35,836 nucleotides of DNA, taken from contig NZ_JAAVJC010000025.1 of assembly GCF_012033785.1 (NCBI RefSeq), positions 1 to 35,836 on the forward strand. Direction: 5' to 3'. A program made the translations under genes and the position numbers. The stretch is from Streptomyces bohaiensis (GTDB taxonomy: Bacteria; Actinomycetota; Actinomycetes; Streptomycetales; Streptomycetaceae). Below, in pieces: positions 24,250 through 31,906 of the stretch (position 1 is its first letter; every line of letters begins with the position of its first letter). The notes under the pieces were generated by a model, which saw only the letters and a program-made list of their open reading frames with translations, was not told the origin of the DNA and made no database searches.

Positions 24250-24552
24250 TCAGCCGTCGGCCCCCGCCGCCACCCCGCGGCGCGCCTCGGTCACCCTCCG
24301 CGCGACCTCCAGCACCGAAGGGTGGTCGTAGAGCAGTACAGGGGACAGCTCCAGGTCGTACTGCTCCTCGATTTCCGTCACGAGTTCGACGGCGCGTATC
24401 GAGGAGAGCCCGACCTCGGTGAAGACCGCGTCCTCGGGGAGCTGCTCCACGGGGACCTCCAGGTGGGCTGCGAGCCGCTCCAGGACCCAGTCCTGGACGG
24501 CCCTCTCATCCTCGGACGGTCCTGCCGTCGCTGCTGCGTGCTGGTCGTTCAT
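24250..24552 (-). CDS. Stand-alone acyl carrier protein
   Basis: A 100-residue ACP with the attachment site Ser51 in GLSSIRAVELVTEIEEQY and a conserved LLYDHPSV third-helix region. It is distinct from the cassette donor ACP and the tandem ACP. It is the best candidate to accept the fatty acyl starter from the acyl-AMP ligase, like JamC in the jamaicamide system, although the genes are far apart. The ATG has AGGGGGAA a few bases upstream. The gene sits between the SRPBCC and tetR genes; a 15-base tandem repeat lies just before its ribosome-binding site. Confidence 0.92.
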   Translation of the reverse strand: MNDQHAAATAGPSEDERAVQDWVLERLAAHLEVPVEQLPEDAVFTEVGLSSIRAVELVTEIEEQYDLELSPVLLYDHPSVLEVARRVTEARRGVAAGADG

Positions 24553-24571
24553 GCTTCCCCCTGAAGTCGAA

Positions 24572-24601
24572 CGTATGAGGTGCGGTCGTATGAGGTGCGG
24601 T
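24572..24601. repeat. 15-base tandem duplication upstream of the ACP gene
   Basis: CGTATGAGGTGCGGT occurs twice head to tail, followed by a diverged partial copy (GGTGGTGCGGT). It occupies positions about 20-50 bases before the ACP ATG, where a promoter or leader would be. It may be a regulator site or a replication-slippage duplication. Confidence 0.8.
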
Positions 24602-24691
24602 CGGTGGTGGGTGGTGCGGTCTCCGCGGCGACCCGGTCGCGCACGCCGACGGGGCGCGCGAGCGGAGGCGGAGGTTCGGGCGGGGCACCGG

Positions 24692-25207
24692 TCAGGCGCC
24701 GCCCGCCCCCAGGATCTCTCTCATGCGGCGCTGCCGATGACGGAAGTTGCGGTTCAACTCGGCTCGCACGGCGGTCCGGTCCACGAACGCTCCCATCCTG
24801 GAGGCGAACTCGACCTCGTCGCGGTAGAGGGTCCCCGTGCCGTGCGGCTCACAGCTGTGGGTGTGACGGAAGTAGGTGAAGAGGCCGCGCAGCTGGAGGT
24901 CGACGAACTGCCGGGGCCGGTCGTGCTCGGCGATGTGCGCCACCCAGCGGACCGGGATGACGTTCATCAGCCAGAAGTTCCAGGCGACGGAGGACCCCTG
25001 CCCGATCTCCTCGTCCGTCTGGCCCTTCATCGTGATCCGCGTCGGCATGATTGCGCTGTAGCCCTCCGGGGTCAGACAGAAGTCGAAGACCTTCTCCGGA
25101 GGCGCCGCGAGCAGCACCTCATGACGGACGGACTGCGTGCGGGGCGGCCGTTGCGTGACCCGTCTGCCGCTCAGCAGGCCTCGTTCCTGGTGAATGTCGA
25201 CGCTCAT
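24692..25207 (-). CDS. SRPBCC (START/polyketide-cyclase-like) family protein
   Basis: A 171-residue single-domain protein. The region RHEVLLAAPPEKVFDFCLTPEGYSAIMP followed by strand-rich segments and a C-terminal helix (NRNFRHRQRRMREIL) matches the SRPBCC fold, which makes a hydrophobic ligand-binding cavity. Members include aromatase/cyclases, coenzyme Q-binding proteins and lipid carriers. No aromatic PKS is present, so classical cyclase activity is doubtful. It may hold an acyl or product chain, or catalyse a cyclisation such as imine formation. The ATG has an AGAGGGGG site upstream. It is 139 bases from the ACP gene and may share its transcript. Confidence 0.82.
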   Translation of the reverse strand: MSVDIHQERGLLSGRRVTQRPPRTQSVRHEVLLAAPPEKVFDFCLTPEGYSAIMPTRITMKGQTDEEIGQGSSVAWNFWLMNVIPVRWVAHIAEHDRPRQFVDLQLRGLFTYFRHTHSCEPHGTGTLYRDEVEFASRMGAFVDRTAVRAELNRNFRHRQRRMREILGAGGA

Positions 25208-25256
25208 CGACGTCGTCCCCCTCTGGTCTGTTGGATCTCACTGCTTCTCTGCTCCG

Positions 25257-25273
25257 GCCCACAGCCCGTGGGC
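25257..25273 (-). terminator. Possible hairpin terminator after the MMPL gene
   Basis: A 6-bp stem (GCCCAC/GTGGGC) with a 5-base loop lies 36 bases after the exporter stop codon and before the SRPBCC start. It could end the exporter transcript, making the SRPBCC-ACP genes a separate unit. Confidence 0.4.
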
Positions 25274-25309
25274 GGGCCCGGCCGGCGTTCAGGGTCGCTC
25301 GCCCCGCCT

Positions 25310-27649
25310 TCAGGCCCGCTCGGCGCGCGCTCCCTCCACCTCTCGGTCGTCGGCCGCCGGAGTGACGGCCCCGGCGTCTCGCCCCACGCTCTCGCCGTGC
25401 GGGTCGACGCGCGGGATCAGGCGGTCGAGCGCCGCGGGCATCCACCAGTTGCGGTCACCGAGGATGGACACCGCCGCGGGTACCAGCAGCATCCGCACCA
25501 CGGTGGCGTCGAGCGCGACCGCCACGGCCAGACCCAGGCCCAGCATCTTGAGCAGCGGCTCCTCGGCGAAGGCGAAACCGAGGAAGACGCTGATCATGAT
25601 GAGCGCTGCGGCCGTGATGACCCGTGCGGTGTGGGTGGCGCCGTGGACCAGGCCGGTGTGGGTGTCCCCCGTCCGCAGGTACTCCTCGCGCACCCGCGCC
25701 ATGAGGAACACCTGGTAGTCCATGCTCAGCCCGAAGACCACGGCGAAAAGGATGACGGGGACGAACGAGGCGATCGCCTGCGTCTCGTCCAGTCCGAGCA
25801 GTTGCATGCCCCAGCCCCACTGGAACACGGCGACGAGCACGCCGAAGGCGGCCCCGATGCCGAGCAGGTTGAAGACCGCCGCAACGGCGGCCACGGGGAC
25901 AGAGCGGAACACCACCAGCAACAGGAGTGACGACAGCAGGACCACCACCACGACCACCAGCGGCGTGGCCGCCGCCGTCTCGGAGGTCAGGTCGGCGTAG
26001 AGGGCCGTGGGGCCGGTGATGAGCACCGCCACGCCGTCGCTCTCCAACGCGTCCAGTTCGGCTCGGAGGTCCTCGATCAGCTCGGCGACAGCCGGGTCCG
26101 CCGGCGCGGCGCGCGGCACGGCCTGCAGCACGTGGGCGCGACCGTCCTCGGCCGGCATGCCGTCGGAGACGAACTCGATCCGCTCGTCGTTCCCGAGGAC
26201 ATCGGCGGTCGCAGCCAGCACCTCGCCCTCCGTACCGTCACCGGGGTGGGTGACCAGAACGGTCACCGGACCGTTGACCCCCGGGCCGAACTCGGAGGCG
26301 AGCAGCTCGTACGAGACGCGCGCGTCCGACCCCTGGGCGGTGCTGCGGCCGTCCGGCATGCTCAGTTCCATCGAGAGCACGGGGATCGAGAGGACGAGCA
26401 GCGCGCCGGTCGCCAGCAGCAGGCAGGGCCACGGTCGCCGGTCGACGCCGTTGACCCACCGGCCCCAGAACGTCTGCCGCAGCGCGCGGTCCTCGTCGTC
26501 GGCACGGCGCCGTGTCGCCGAAGCGGCCTCCTCGTCCCGGCCCTCCCCCGTTGCGACCTCACCACCGGCGGCGGCCGCCTTCTCGGTCGAACCGCCGACC
26601 CCGGCGCGCCGGTCCGCGCGGCGCAGCACCTTCGTGCCGAACAGCCCCAGCAGGGCGGGGACCAGGGTGACCGCGGCGATGACCGAGACGAGGACCACCA
26701 CGGCGCACGTGGTGGCCAGGGCACGGACCGCCGGCAGCGGCACAAGGTAGAGACCGGCGACCGCGATGACGACAGTGAAGCCCGCGAACACCACCGACCG
26801 GCCCGCGGTCGCGACCGCCGCGCCGATCGCGTCCTCCAGCGAACGGCCGCGCCGGAGTTCTTCGCGATGCCGGTTGACCACCAGCAGCGCGTAGTCGATA
26901 CCGACGCCGAGGCCGATCATCACGCCGACCTGGGGCGCTTCGGTCGGGATCTCCGTCACCGCCGCCATGAGGAACAGGCCGGCGGAGACCACGCCCACGC
27001 TGCACAGCGCGATGAGGATCGGCAGACCGGCCGCGGCAGCCGAGCCGAAGACGAACAGCAACAGCACGACGGCGACCAGCAGACCCACCGCCTCGGCCCC
27101 GCCGGTCTCCGCGCCGCTGGTGGCGAAGGCGAGCTCGCCTCCCACATAGGCGGACACCCCGGCGTCACGCGCCGGCTCCAACGCCTCGGACAGATCGGAG
27201 ATCCCCGCGGCCCCGACCTCCCCCACGCCGCCCTCGAAGAAGACGTCGGCGAAAGCGGTGTTGCCGTCCTGACTTACCCGGGCCTCGTCCTGCGACGGGT
27301 CGGAGATCATGGTGACGCCGACCACCTCGCTCGCCGCGCGCAGCGACTCCGCCAACGCGGCCGGGCGGTCGCCCGAGGTCAGCCCGCCGGAGTTGCCTTC
27401 CTCGGCCTCGTCCTGAGCGTGAAGAACGATCACGGCGGTGGCGCCGTCGAGGCCCGGGAAGTGTTCACCCAGCAGCTCAGCCGCCCGCTCCGCCTCGGAC
27501 CCCGGCACGGAGATGTCGTCGCTCGTCTCGCCGCCATAGGCGGCGGCCAGACCACCCACCACCGCCAGAACCAGTGCCCACACGCCCACCGTCCACCACG
27601 CGCGCCGGGCGCAGCGCTGGCCGAATCTGTACAGCAAAGACGCTTTCAT
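25310..27649 (-). CDS. MMPL/RND-family membrane transporter
   Basis: A 779-residue inner-membrane protein with the two-half RND layout: a first transmembrane helix near 15-37, an extracytoplasmic loop, helices at about 170-350, a cytoplasmic low-complexity linker, then the repeat with helices near 415-435 and 585-725. Family marks are GLGVGIDYALLVVNRHREEL in the first half and GLSMDYQVFLMARVREEY in the second, whose Asp-Tyr pairs lie in the proton-relay region. MMPL proteins export lipids and lipid-like products using the proton gradient, fitting a fatty amine product. I chose the ATG at 27647-27649 preceded by GAGGTG; the longer frame lacks a membrane-like start. It has its own operator-rich promoter. 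Confidence 0.93.
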   Translation of the reverse strand: MKASLLYRFGQRCARRAWWTVGVWALVLAVVGGLAAAYGGETSDDISVPGSEAERAAELLGEHFPGLDGATAVIVLHAQDEAEEGNSGGLTSGDRPAALAESLRAASEVVGVTMISDPSQDEARVSQDGNTAFADVFFEGGVGEVGAAGISDLSEALEPARDAGVSAYVGGELAFATSGAETGGAEAVGLLVAVVLLLFVFGSAAAAGLPILIALCSVGVVSAGLFLMAAVTEIPTEAPQVGVMIGLGVGIDYALLVVNRHREELRRGRSLEDAIGAAVATAGRSVVFAGFTVVIAVAGLYLVPLPAVRALATTCAVVVLVSVIAAVTLVPALLGLFGTKVLRRADRRAGVGGSTEKAAAAGGEVATGEGRDEEAASATRRRADDEDRALRQTFWGRWVNGVDRRPWPCLLLATGALLVLSIPVLSMELSMPDGRSTAQGSDARVSYELLASEFGPGVNGPVTVLVTHPGDGTEGEVLAATADVLGNDERIEFVSDGMPAEDGRAHVLQAVPRAAPADPAVAELIEDLRAELDALESDGVAVLITGPTALYADLTSETAAATPLVVVVVVLLSSLLLLVVFRSVPVAAVAAVFNLLGIGAAFGVLVAVFQWGWGMQLLGLDETQAIASFVPVILFAVVFGLSMDYQVFLMARVREEYLRTGDTHTGLVHGATHTARVITAAALIMISVFLGFAFAEEPLLKMLGLGLAVAVALDATVVRMLLVPAAVSILGDRNWWMPAALDRLIPRVDPHGESVGRDAGAVTPAADDREVEGARAERA

Positions 27650-27751
27650 GACACCTCGGGCCGGTCGTGGACACGCGGAAGGATGGGAGCGGTGCGGGTG
27701 TACGGAGACGAGCAGGGGCGCACAGGGCACACCTGAATGCGCCCGGGGCGG

Positions 27752-27786
27752 CTACCTACCGCCGGTAGACTACTACAGGTAGGTAG
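27752..27786. promoter_or_regulatory. Inverted repeat operator in the MMPL promoter (CTACCTACC-N17-GGTAGGTAG)
   Basis: Perfect 9-base arms at 27752-27760 and 27778-27786 are separated by 17 bases. Inside is a second dyad, CTACC-GCC-GGTAG (27756-27768). GGTAG thus occurs three times on the plus strand. The element overlaps the -10 box and spacer of the exporter promoter, as expected for a TetR-type repressor. Confidence 0.7.
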
Positions 27787-27795
27787 GGCTGTCAG
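27767..27795 (-). promoter_or_regulatory. Promoter of the MMPL exporter gene
   Basis: On the minus strand CTGACA (27790-27795) and TAGTCT (27767-27772) are spaced by 17 bases. The -35 matches the consensus at five of six positions; the -10 keeps the TA---T frame. The start point near 27760 leaves a leader of about 110 bases. Confidence 0.6.
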
Positions 27796-27800
27796 GCGTA

Positions 27801-27827
27801 ATCAACAGACGTAGCCCGCTTGTTGAT
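27801..27827. promoter_or_regulatory. Second inverted repeat upstream of the MMPL promoter
   Basis: ATCAACA (27801-27807) and TGTTGAT (27821-27827) are perfect 7-base inverted arms with a 13-base spacer, just upstream of the -35 box. Its position suits an activator or second repressor site. It is unlike the GGTAG element, so a different regulator would be expected. Confidence 0.4.
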
Positions 27828-28134
27828 GACCCGTCACATGGGTGGAACAGGACGAGGAAGGCGCAGGTCAAAGCCTTGAGAACCTCATGCGCGCCGTCAC
27901 GTGGACACAGGCGCGCGGCGGGAACAGCCGACGGCGCGGACTGCTGCACGCCCCTGTGGCCGAGCATCGTCGCGCCACCGCCGGCAGCGCCGGGATGCGG
28001 ACGGCAGCAGCGGAGCAGCGCCGGAACAGACGCGTCCGGCAGGCCGGGACACATCGCCCCGGGGCCGCCCAGAGCCTCTCGTCGGGCGGAATCCGGCCAG
28101 CGGGCCGCGTCGGTCCACCGGCGGGAACGACGGG

Positions 28135-28153
28135 CGGGCCCGGACCCGGCCCG
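28135..28153 (-). terminator. Hairpin after the first secreted-protein gene
   Basis: A 6-bp stem (CGGGCC/GGCCCG) with a 7-base loop lies about 33 bases after the stop codon on the minus strand. It is a moderate candidate for the end of the lipoprotein-secreted-protein transcripts. Confidence 0.35.
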
Positions 28154-28185
28154 GCAGCGATCCGCCGGGCAACGGGGGCACCTGT

Positions 28186-29235
28186 CTAACGGACGATGGT
28201 CTGCACTTCCTGCACCTGGACGCTCTGGGAGGAGCCGAACTCACCCGAAGGAAGATCACCGCCGCTGCCGTCGGACCCCTCCCAGCTCACCTCCCAGGTC
28301 ACCGTCGCACTCAACTCATAACCACTGCCGCCGTGCGTCGCACGGTGGTACGTGACGCCGCACGGCGGCGTCTCGCCCTTCCGGGCACTCGTCCACTCCG
28401 CGCCGATCACCCCGGCCGGCGACACCGCACACCCGTCCGGCCCCGCATGCACGGTCGCATCCGCCGTCCCCGCGTCCAGCGACACCGACACCGGCCGCGC
28501 CGTCACCGTCGACGACAGATTCGCGTAACCGTCCAGCCGCGCCGTCACCGACACCGGGTCCAACTCCGACGCCGGCAACCACACCCACGTCGCCAGATTC
28601 ACCTTCTGCGCATCGGCAGCGGGGCTCACCTCGAACGACAGCTCCGGAATATCCACATGCTCGTACGCCAACTCCGCCAACACCTGAGCGTCGGGGACTC
28701 CCGAAACACTCGGCGGCGGATCGGAGTGCTCGACCCAGAGGTACGACTCGTCGCCGTAGCACGCCATCGCATCTTCGGTGCCGCGAGCATTCGGGTTGGT
28801 GTGAATCCCCCACCACGTACCCTCGTCCGCCCGGGCTACGTTGTGATCCTCGTACTTACCGTCCGGCCCGTAGAGCTTCCCGTGCTCTTCCCTCAGGCTC
28901 GATGTGTAACCGGGGGTCTCCGTCTTCTCTGCCATCGGCAGCACGTGACCGGTCCACCACTTCTTGAACTCCTGAGCCGTCCACTTCGGAGCGAAGTAGC
29001 AGGCCGGCGGTTCCCAAGCCGCGGCCTCAGCCTTCATGCCGGGACCTTCCGAGCTGCGGGCCGGCTCGACAACGACGCCTTTGAATGACGCCCCGGCGTA
29101 TACGCCTTGCGAGGTGCGCCCCCCGGTCACTTCACGCCCTGCGTCTCCGTAACCAAAACCCGGCGCGGCGAGTGCGGATGAAGTTCCTATCAGCAGTGCA
29201 GCGCCAAGAGAGACACCGAAGGTGACACCCCTCAT
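28186..29235 (-). CDS. Secreted protein of unknown function, copy 1
   Basis: A 349-residue protein with a Sec signal peptide (hydrophobic VSLGAALLIG, probable cleavage after SALA near residue 23). I do not recognise a known family. The mature part has a Trp-rich half (WEPPACYFAPKWTAQEFKKWW) and a beta-rich C-terminal half (TATVTWEVSWEG-like strands). Four cysteines are conserved with copy 2 and could form two disulfides. The ATG overlaps the lipoprotein stop (ATGA), so the pair is co-translated. The C-terminal half is nearly identical to copy 2 and the N-terminal half has diverged. An extracellular or cell-wall role is inferred. Confidence 0.85.
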   Translation of the reverse strand: MRGVTFGVSLGAALLIGTSSALAAPGFGYGDAGREVTGGRTSQGVYAGASFKGVVVEPARSSEGPGMKAEAAAWEPPACYFAPKWTAQEFKKWWTGHVLPMAEKTETPGYTSSLREEHGKLYGPDGKYEDHNVARADEGTWWGIHTNPNARGTEDAMACYGDESYLWVEHSDPPPSVSGVPDAQVLAELAYEHVDIPELSFEVSPAADAQKVNLATWVWLPASELDPVSVTARLDGYANLSSTVTARPVSVSLDAGTADATVHAGPDGCAVSPAGVIGAEWTSARKGETPPCGVTYHRATHGGSGYELSATVTWEVSWEGSDGSGGDLPSGEFGSSQSVQVQEVQTIVR

Positions 29236-29903
29236 CGGCAGTCACTCCCACCCGACTCCACAGAGAATGAAGCGGTTTGCCAAACTCCGTCTTCGGTCCG
29301 CTCGAGCCTCGACGCGTACAGGAACTGTTCGCTGTCTTCCGGGTACTTTTCCCCGGACTCAATGTCGACCATGAACGCTTCACGGAAGTCGGCGCAGTAG
29401 GAAGAAGTCGCCACCCCCTCATCTCGAAGCGTCACCGACCTGTTGTAGTACTCCACTTTGCCGCTGATGCTGTAGCCCTCATCGTGAAACCGTGATACGA
29501 ACTCGATGGAGTTGATGAAGCCCTCCCCGTCACTGTAGAAAGCGAGCGCCGGACGATCGGCCGATCCGCTGGTGATCGCTTCATCCACCGCCCAGATGTA
29601 CTGCTCCTGGTCGGCCAGAACTGCCAGCTCGTCGGGGTCGTCGGTGTCGACCGGCTCGAACTCCTTCTCCAAATCGTCCGGAACATCGATCTCCGGGCGG
29701 TCGATGCCGTCGTCCGGGGCGTCCGTGTCGGCTTCGGCGTCCGCGTCCTCCGACTCCTCCGAGCCCTCATCGTCCTCCGACGGCGACGGGGACTGCACGC
29801 CTGCGATGTCGTCGTCCGGCTCGGAGTCCCCGCTGGAGCAGGACGTCAGCAGCAGTCCGGCCGTCGCCGCGGCAACGACGGGCAGGACAAGGTGGCGCTT
29901 CAT
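29232..29903 (-). CDS. Putative lipoprotein, copy 1
   Basis: A 223-residue protein with a lipoprotein signal peptide: MKRH, a hydrophobic core, and the lipobox LLTSC (Cys22). An Asp/Glu/Ser-rich linker (about 24-75) would span the outer cell wall and leads to a small C-terminal domain with two cysteines conserved in copy 2 (SSYCADF and SDCR). The domain has the size and layout of small surface domains, but the family is not recognised. The first 66 codons or so are identical in DNA to copy 2. It is translationally coupled to the secreted protein next to it, which suggests that the two act together. The ATG has a GGGAG site upstream. Confidence 0.85.
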   Translation of the reverse strand: MKRHLVLPVVAAATAGLLLTSCSSGDSEPDDDIAGVQSPSPSEDDEGSEESEDADAEADTDAPDDGIDRPEIDVPDDLEKEFEPVDTDDPDELAVLADQEQYIWAVDEAITSGSADRPALAFYSDGEGFINSIEFVSRFHDEGYSISGKVEYYNRSVTLRDEGVATSSYCADFREAFMVDIESGEKYPEDSEQFLYASRLERTEDGVWQTASFSVESGGSDCR

Positions 29904-29904
29904 G
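29707..29904. repeat. 198-base identical block, copy A
   Basis: This block, covering the start of lipoprotein copy 1, is identical base for base to 31488-31685. It encodes the signal peptide and acidic linker. Sequence on either side diverges. Confidence 0.9.
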
Positions 29905-29975
29905 ACAGTAACTCCCTTGCTATATACGACAACACGACAGCAAAACCGAGGCGCGCCAAGGCGCCAAGGCACCCA

Positions 29976-31025
29976 TCAGCGGACGATGGTCTGCACTTCC
30001 TGCACCTGGACGGTCTGGGAGGAGCCGAACTCACCCGAAGGAAGATCACCGCCGCTGCCGTCGGACCCCTCCCAGCTCACCTCCCACGTCACCGTCGCAC
30101 TCAACTCGTAACCGCCCCCACCGTGCGTCGCACGGTGGTACGTGACGCCGCACGGCGGCGTCTCGCCCTTCCGGGCACTCGTCCACTCCGCGCCGATCAC
30201 CCCGGCCGGCGACACCGCACACCCGTCGGGCCCCGCATGCACGGTCGCATCCGCCGTCCCCGCGTCCAGCGACACCGACACCGGCCGCGCCGTCACCGTC
30301 GATGACAGATTCGCGTAACCGTCCAGCCGCGCCGTCACCGACACCGGGTCCAACTCCGACGCAGGCAACCACACCCACGTCGCCAGATTCACCTTCTGCG
30401 CATCAGCGGGGCTCACCTCGAACGACAACTCGGGAATGTCCACATGCTCGTACGCCAACTCCGCCAACATCGCAGCATCCGGAACGCCGGGACCAGGAGG
30501 CGGAGGATCGGAATGCTCCACCCAGACGTACGACTCGTCCAGGTAACAGGCCATCGCCTCCTGGGTTCCCCGGGCGTTCGGGTTGATGTGAACACCCCAC
30601 CAGGTCCCGTCATCGGCCCGGGCGATGTTGTGATCCTCGTGCCTGCCGTCCGGCCCGTAGAGTTTCTTGTGCTCCCGTGTCAGCTCGGACGTGAACTCCG
30701 GGCTCTCCATGTTCCCCGCCATCGGCAGGACATGACCGGTCCACCACTGCTTGAACTCCGGAGCAGTCCATTTCGGAGCGAAGTAACAGGCCGGGGGCTC
30801 CCAGGTCGTCCTCACCGGGCTCATCTGCCCCCCGCCACCGACGGTGTCACCCTCGACCACGACGCCGCGGAACGAAGCCCCGGCCGCCAGGGTGCCGCCT
30901 TCACGGTCTCCGGTCACCTCTCGCAGATCATCGAGGTAGCCCGGGGGCTGGGCATGAGCCACGGAGGTAAGAAGCCACAGGGAGCCGCCCAGTGCGGCCA
31001 CCAGTACAGTCGCCCTTAGGCGCAC
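29976..31025 (-). CDS. Secreted protein of unknown function, copy 2
   Basis: A 349-residue paralogue of the protein at 28186-29235. The signal peptide differs (MRLRATVLVAALGG, probable cleavage after AHA near residue 25). The WEPPACYFAPKWT and HVLPMAG regions and all four mature cysteines are conserved. The C-terminal 145 residues or so are almost identical to copy 1, with DNA about 97-98% identical over roughly 430 bases and one 3-base deletion, while the N-terminal half has drifted to roughly half-to-two-thirds identity. The start overlaps the lipoprotein gene by 10 bases. Function is unknown. Confidence 0.85.
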   Translation of the reverse strand: MRLRATVLVAALGGSLWLLTSVAHAQPPGYLDDLREVTGDREGGTLAAGASFRGVVVEGDTVGGGGQMSPVRTTWEPPACYFAPKWTAPEFKQWWTGHVLPMAGNMESPEFTSELTREHKKLYGPDGRHEDHNIARADDGTWWGVHINPNARGTQEAMACYLDESYVWVEHSDPPPPGPGVPDAAMLAELAYEHVDIPELSFEVSPADAQKVNLATWVWLPASELDPVSVTARLDGYANLSSTVTARPVSVSLDAGTADATVHAGPDGCAVSPAGVIGAEWTSARKGETPPCGVTYHRATHGGGGYELSATVTWEVSWEGSDGSGGDLPSGEFGSSQTVQVQEVQTIVR

Positions 31026-31684
31026 GACTCACCGCCTGCCGTTACCGCCCAGCCGACCACTCGCCAGGTCCCGACATCATTGAGCTCGTGGCTCAGAGTG
31101 TAGAGCCCCTGTTCATCACTCTGCGGATCTTCTTCACCCGTTTCGAGATTGACTGAATAGCTCCGGGAGAAATCGACACAGGACGAAGAAGTGGCCGTGT
31201 CCCCCTCCCTCAGCGTCACATCGCGGTTGTAGTAGCGAATCGGCCCCCCGATGCGGTAACCCATGTCCGCATAGCGCTCAACGAGTTCCACCGCGCTGAT
31301 GTACGCGTCGCCGCTTGCGTAGAAGTCGAGAGCGGGCCCCGCTTCACCTTCTGCCACCGCACCGTCCACCGCAGCAACAAATCGCTCCTGATCGGCGAGG
31401 ACGGCACGCTCGTCCGGGTCGTCGGTGTCGACGTCCTCGAACTCCTTGGTCATGTCATCCGGGAGTTCGATCTCCGGGCGATCGATACCGTCGTCCGGGG
31501 CGTCCGTGTCGGCTTCGGCGTCCGCGTCCTCCGACTCCTCCGAGCCCTCATCGTCCTCCGACGGCGACGGGGACTGCACGCCTGCGATGTCGTCGTCCGG
31601 CTCGGAGTCCCCGCTGGAGCAGGACGTCAGCAGCAGTCCGGCCGTCGCCGCGGCAACGACGGGCAGGACAAGGTGGCGCTTCAT
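31016..31684 (-). CDS. Putative lipoprotein, copy 2
   Basis: A 222-residue lipoprotein with the same signal peptide, lipobox (LLTSC, Cys22) and acidic linker as copy 1. The C-terminal domain shares its plan and both cysteines (SSSCVDF, ESCA) but is otherwise diverged, at about 45% identity by eye. It is the first gene of the duplicated set, 222 bases from alaS. The ATG at 31682-31684 follows GGGGGAGC. The longer upstream frame is not conserved in copy 1, which supports this start. It may be a surface partner of the secreted protein that follows. Confidence 0.85.
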   Translation of the reverse strand: MKRHLVLPVVAAATAGLLLTSCSSGDSEPDDDIAGVQSPSPSEDDEGSEESEDADAEADTDAPDDGIDRPEIELPDDMTKEFEDVDTDDPDERAVLADQERFVAAVDGAVAEGEAGPALDFYASGDAYISAVELVERYADMGYRIGGPIRYYNRDVTLREGDTATSSSCVDFSRSYSVNLETGEEDPQSDEQGLYTLSHELNDVGTWRVVGWAVTAGGESCA

Positions 31685-31685
31685 G
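31488..31685. repeat. 198-base identical block, copy B
   Basis: Partner of 29707-29904, at an offset of 1781 bases. Identity is complete across the lipoprotein signal and linker, which is more than expected from selection on the protein alone because synonymous positions are also unchanged. Confidence 0.9.
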
Positions 31686-31847
31686 GCGGTAGCTCCCCCA
31701 ACAACACGACAACGGAACAGCGGATCGACGTCACAGCACGCTACCGACCCGCGACCGGACCGGCCAGACGCACCCCGTACCGAACACGTCACAAGCCACC
31801 CGCACTGCACCGAATCCCCGCCACCAGCCCTGCCACCGACGCACGCA

Positions 31848-31889
31848 CGACGGGCCGGGCACGCGCGGTCGCGCGTGCCCGGCCCGTCG
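31848..31889 (-). terminator. Strong hairpin terminator of alaS
   Basis: A perfect 19-bp inverted repeat with a 4-base loop (GGTC) lies 17 bases after the alaS stop codon. It is the longest perfect hairpin I found in the window. It insulates the housekeeping genes from the duplicated pairs. Confidence 0.85.
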
Positions 31890-31906
31890 GCCGAGAACTC
31901 CTGCCG

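Larger units (their letters stand above)
27650..28185. other. 536-base intergenic region between the exporter and the duplicated pairs
   Basis: The part next to the exporter gene holds its promoter and two inverted repeats (27752-27827). The rest, about 27830-28130, shows no gene I can support: the open frames on either strand lack ribosome-binding sites, family similarity or consistent codon bias. A hairpin near 28135-28153 probably ends the secreted-protein transcript. Confidence 0.7.

Noticed and set aside
27773..28054. Minus-strand frame of 93 codons upstream of the exporter
   Set aside because: It runs through the exporter promoter and its inverted repeats and has no usable start site.
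27842..28189. Plus-strand frame of 115 codons in the intergenic region
   Set aside because: No ribosome-binding site, no family similarity and weak third-position bias. It overlaps the presumed terminator of the secreted-protein gene.
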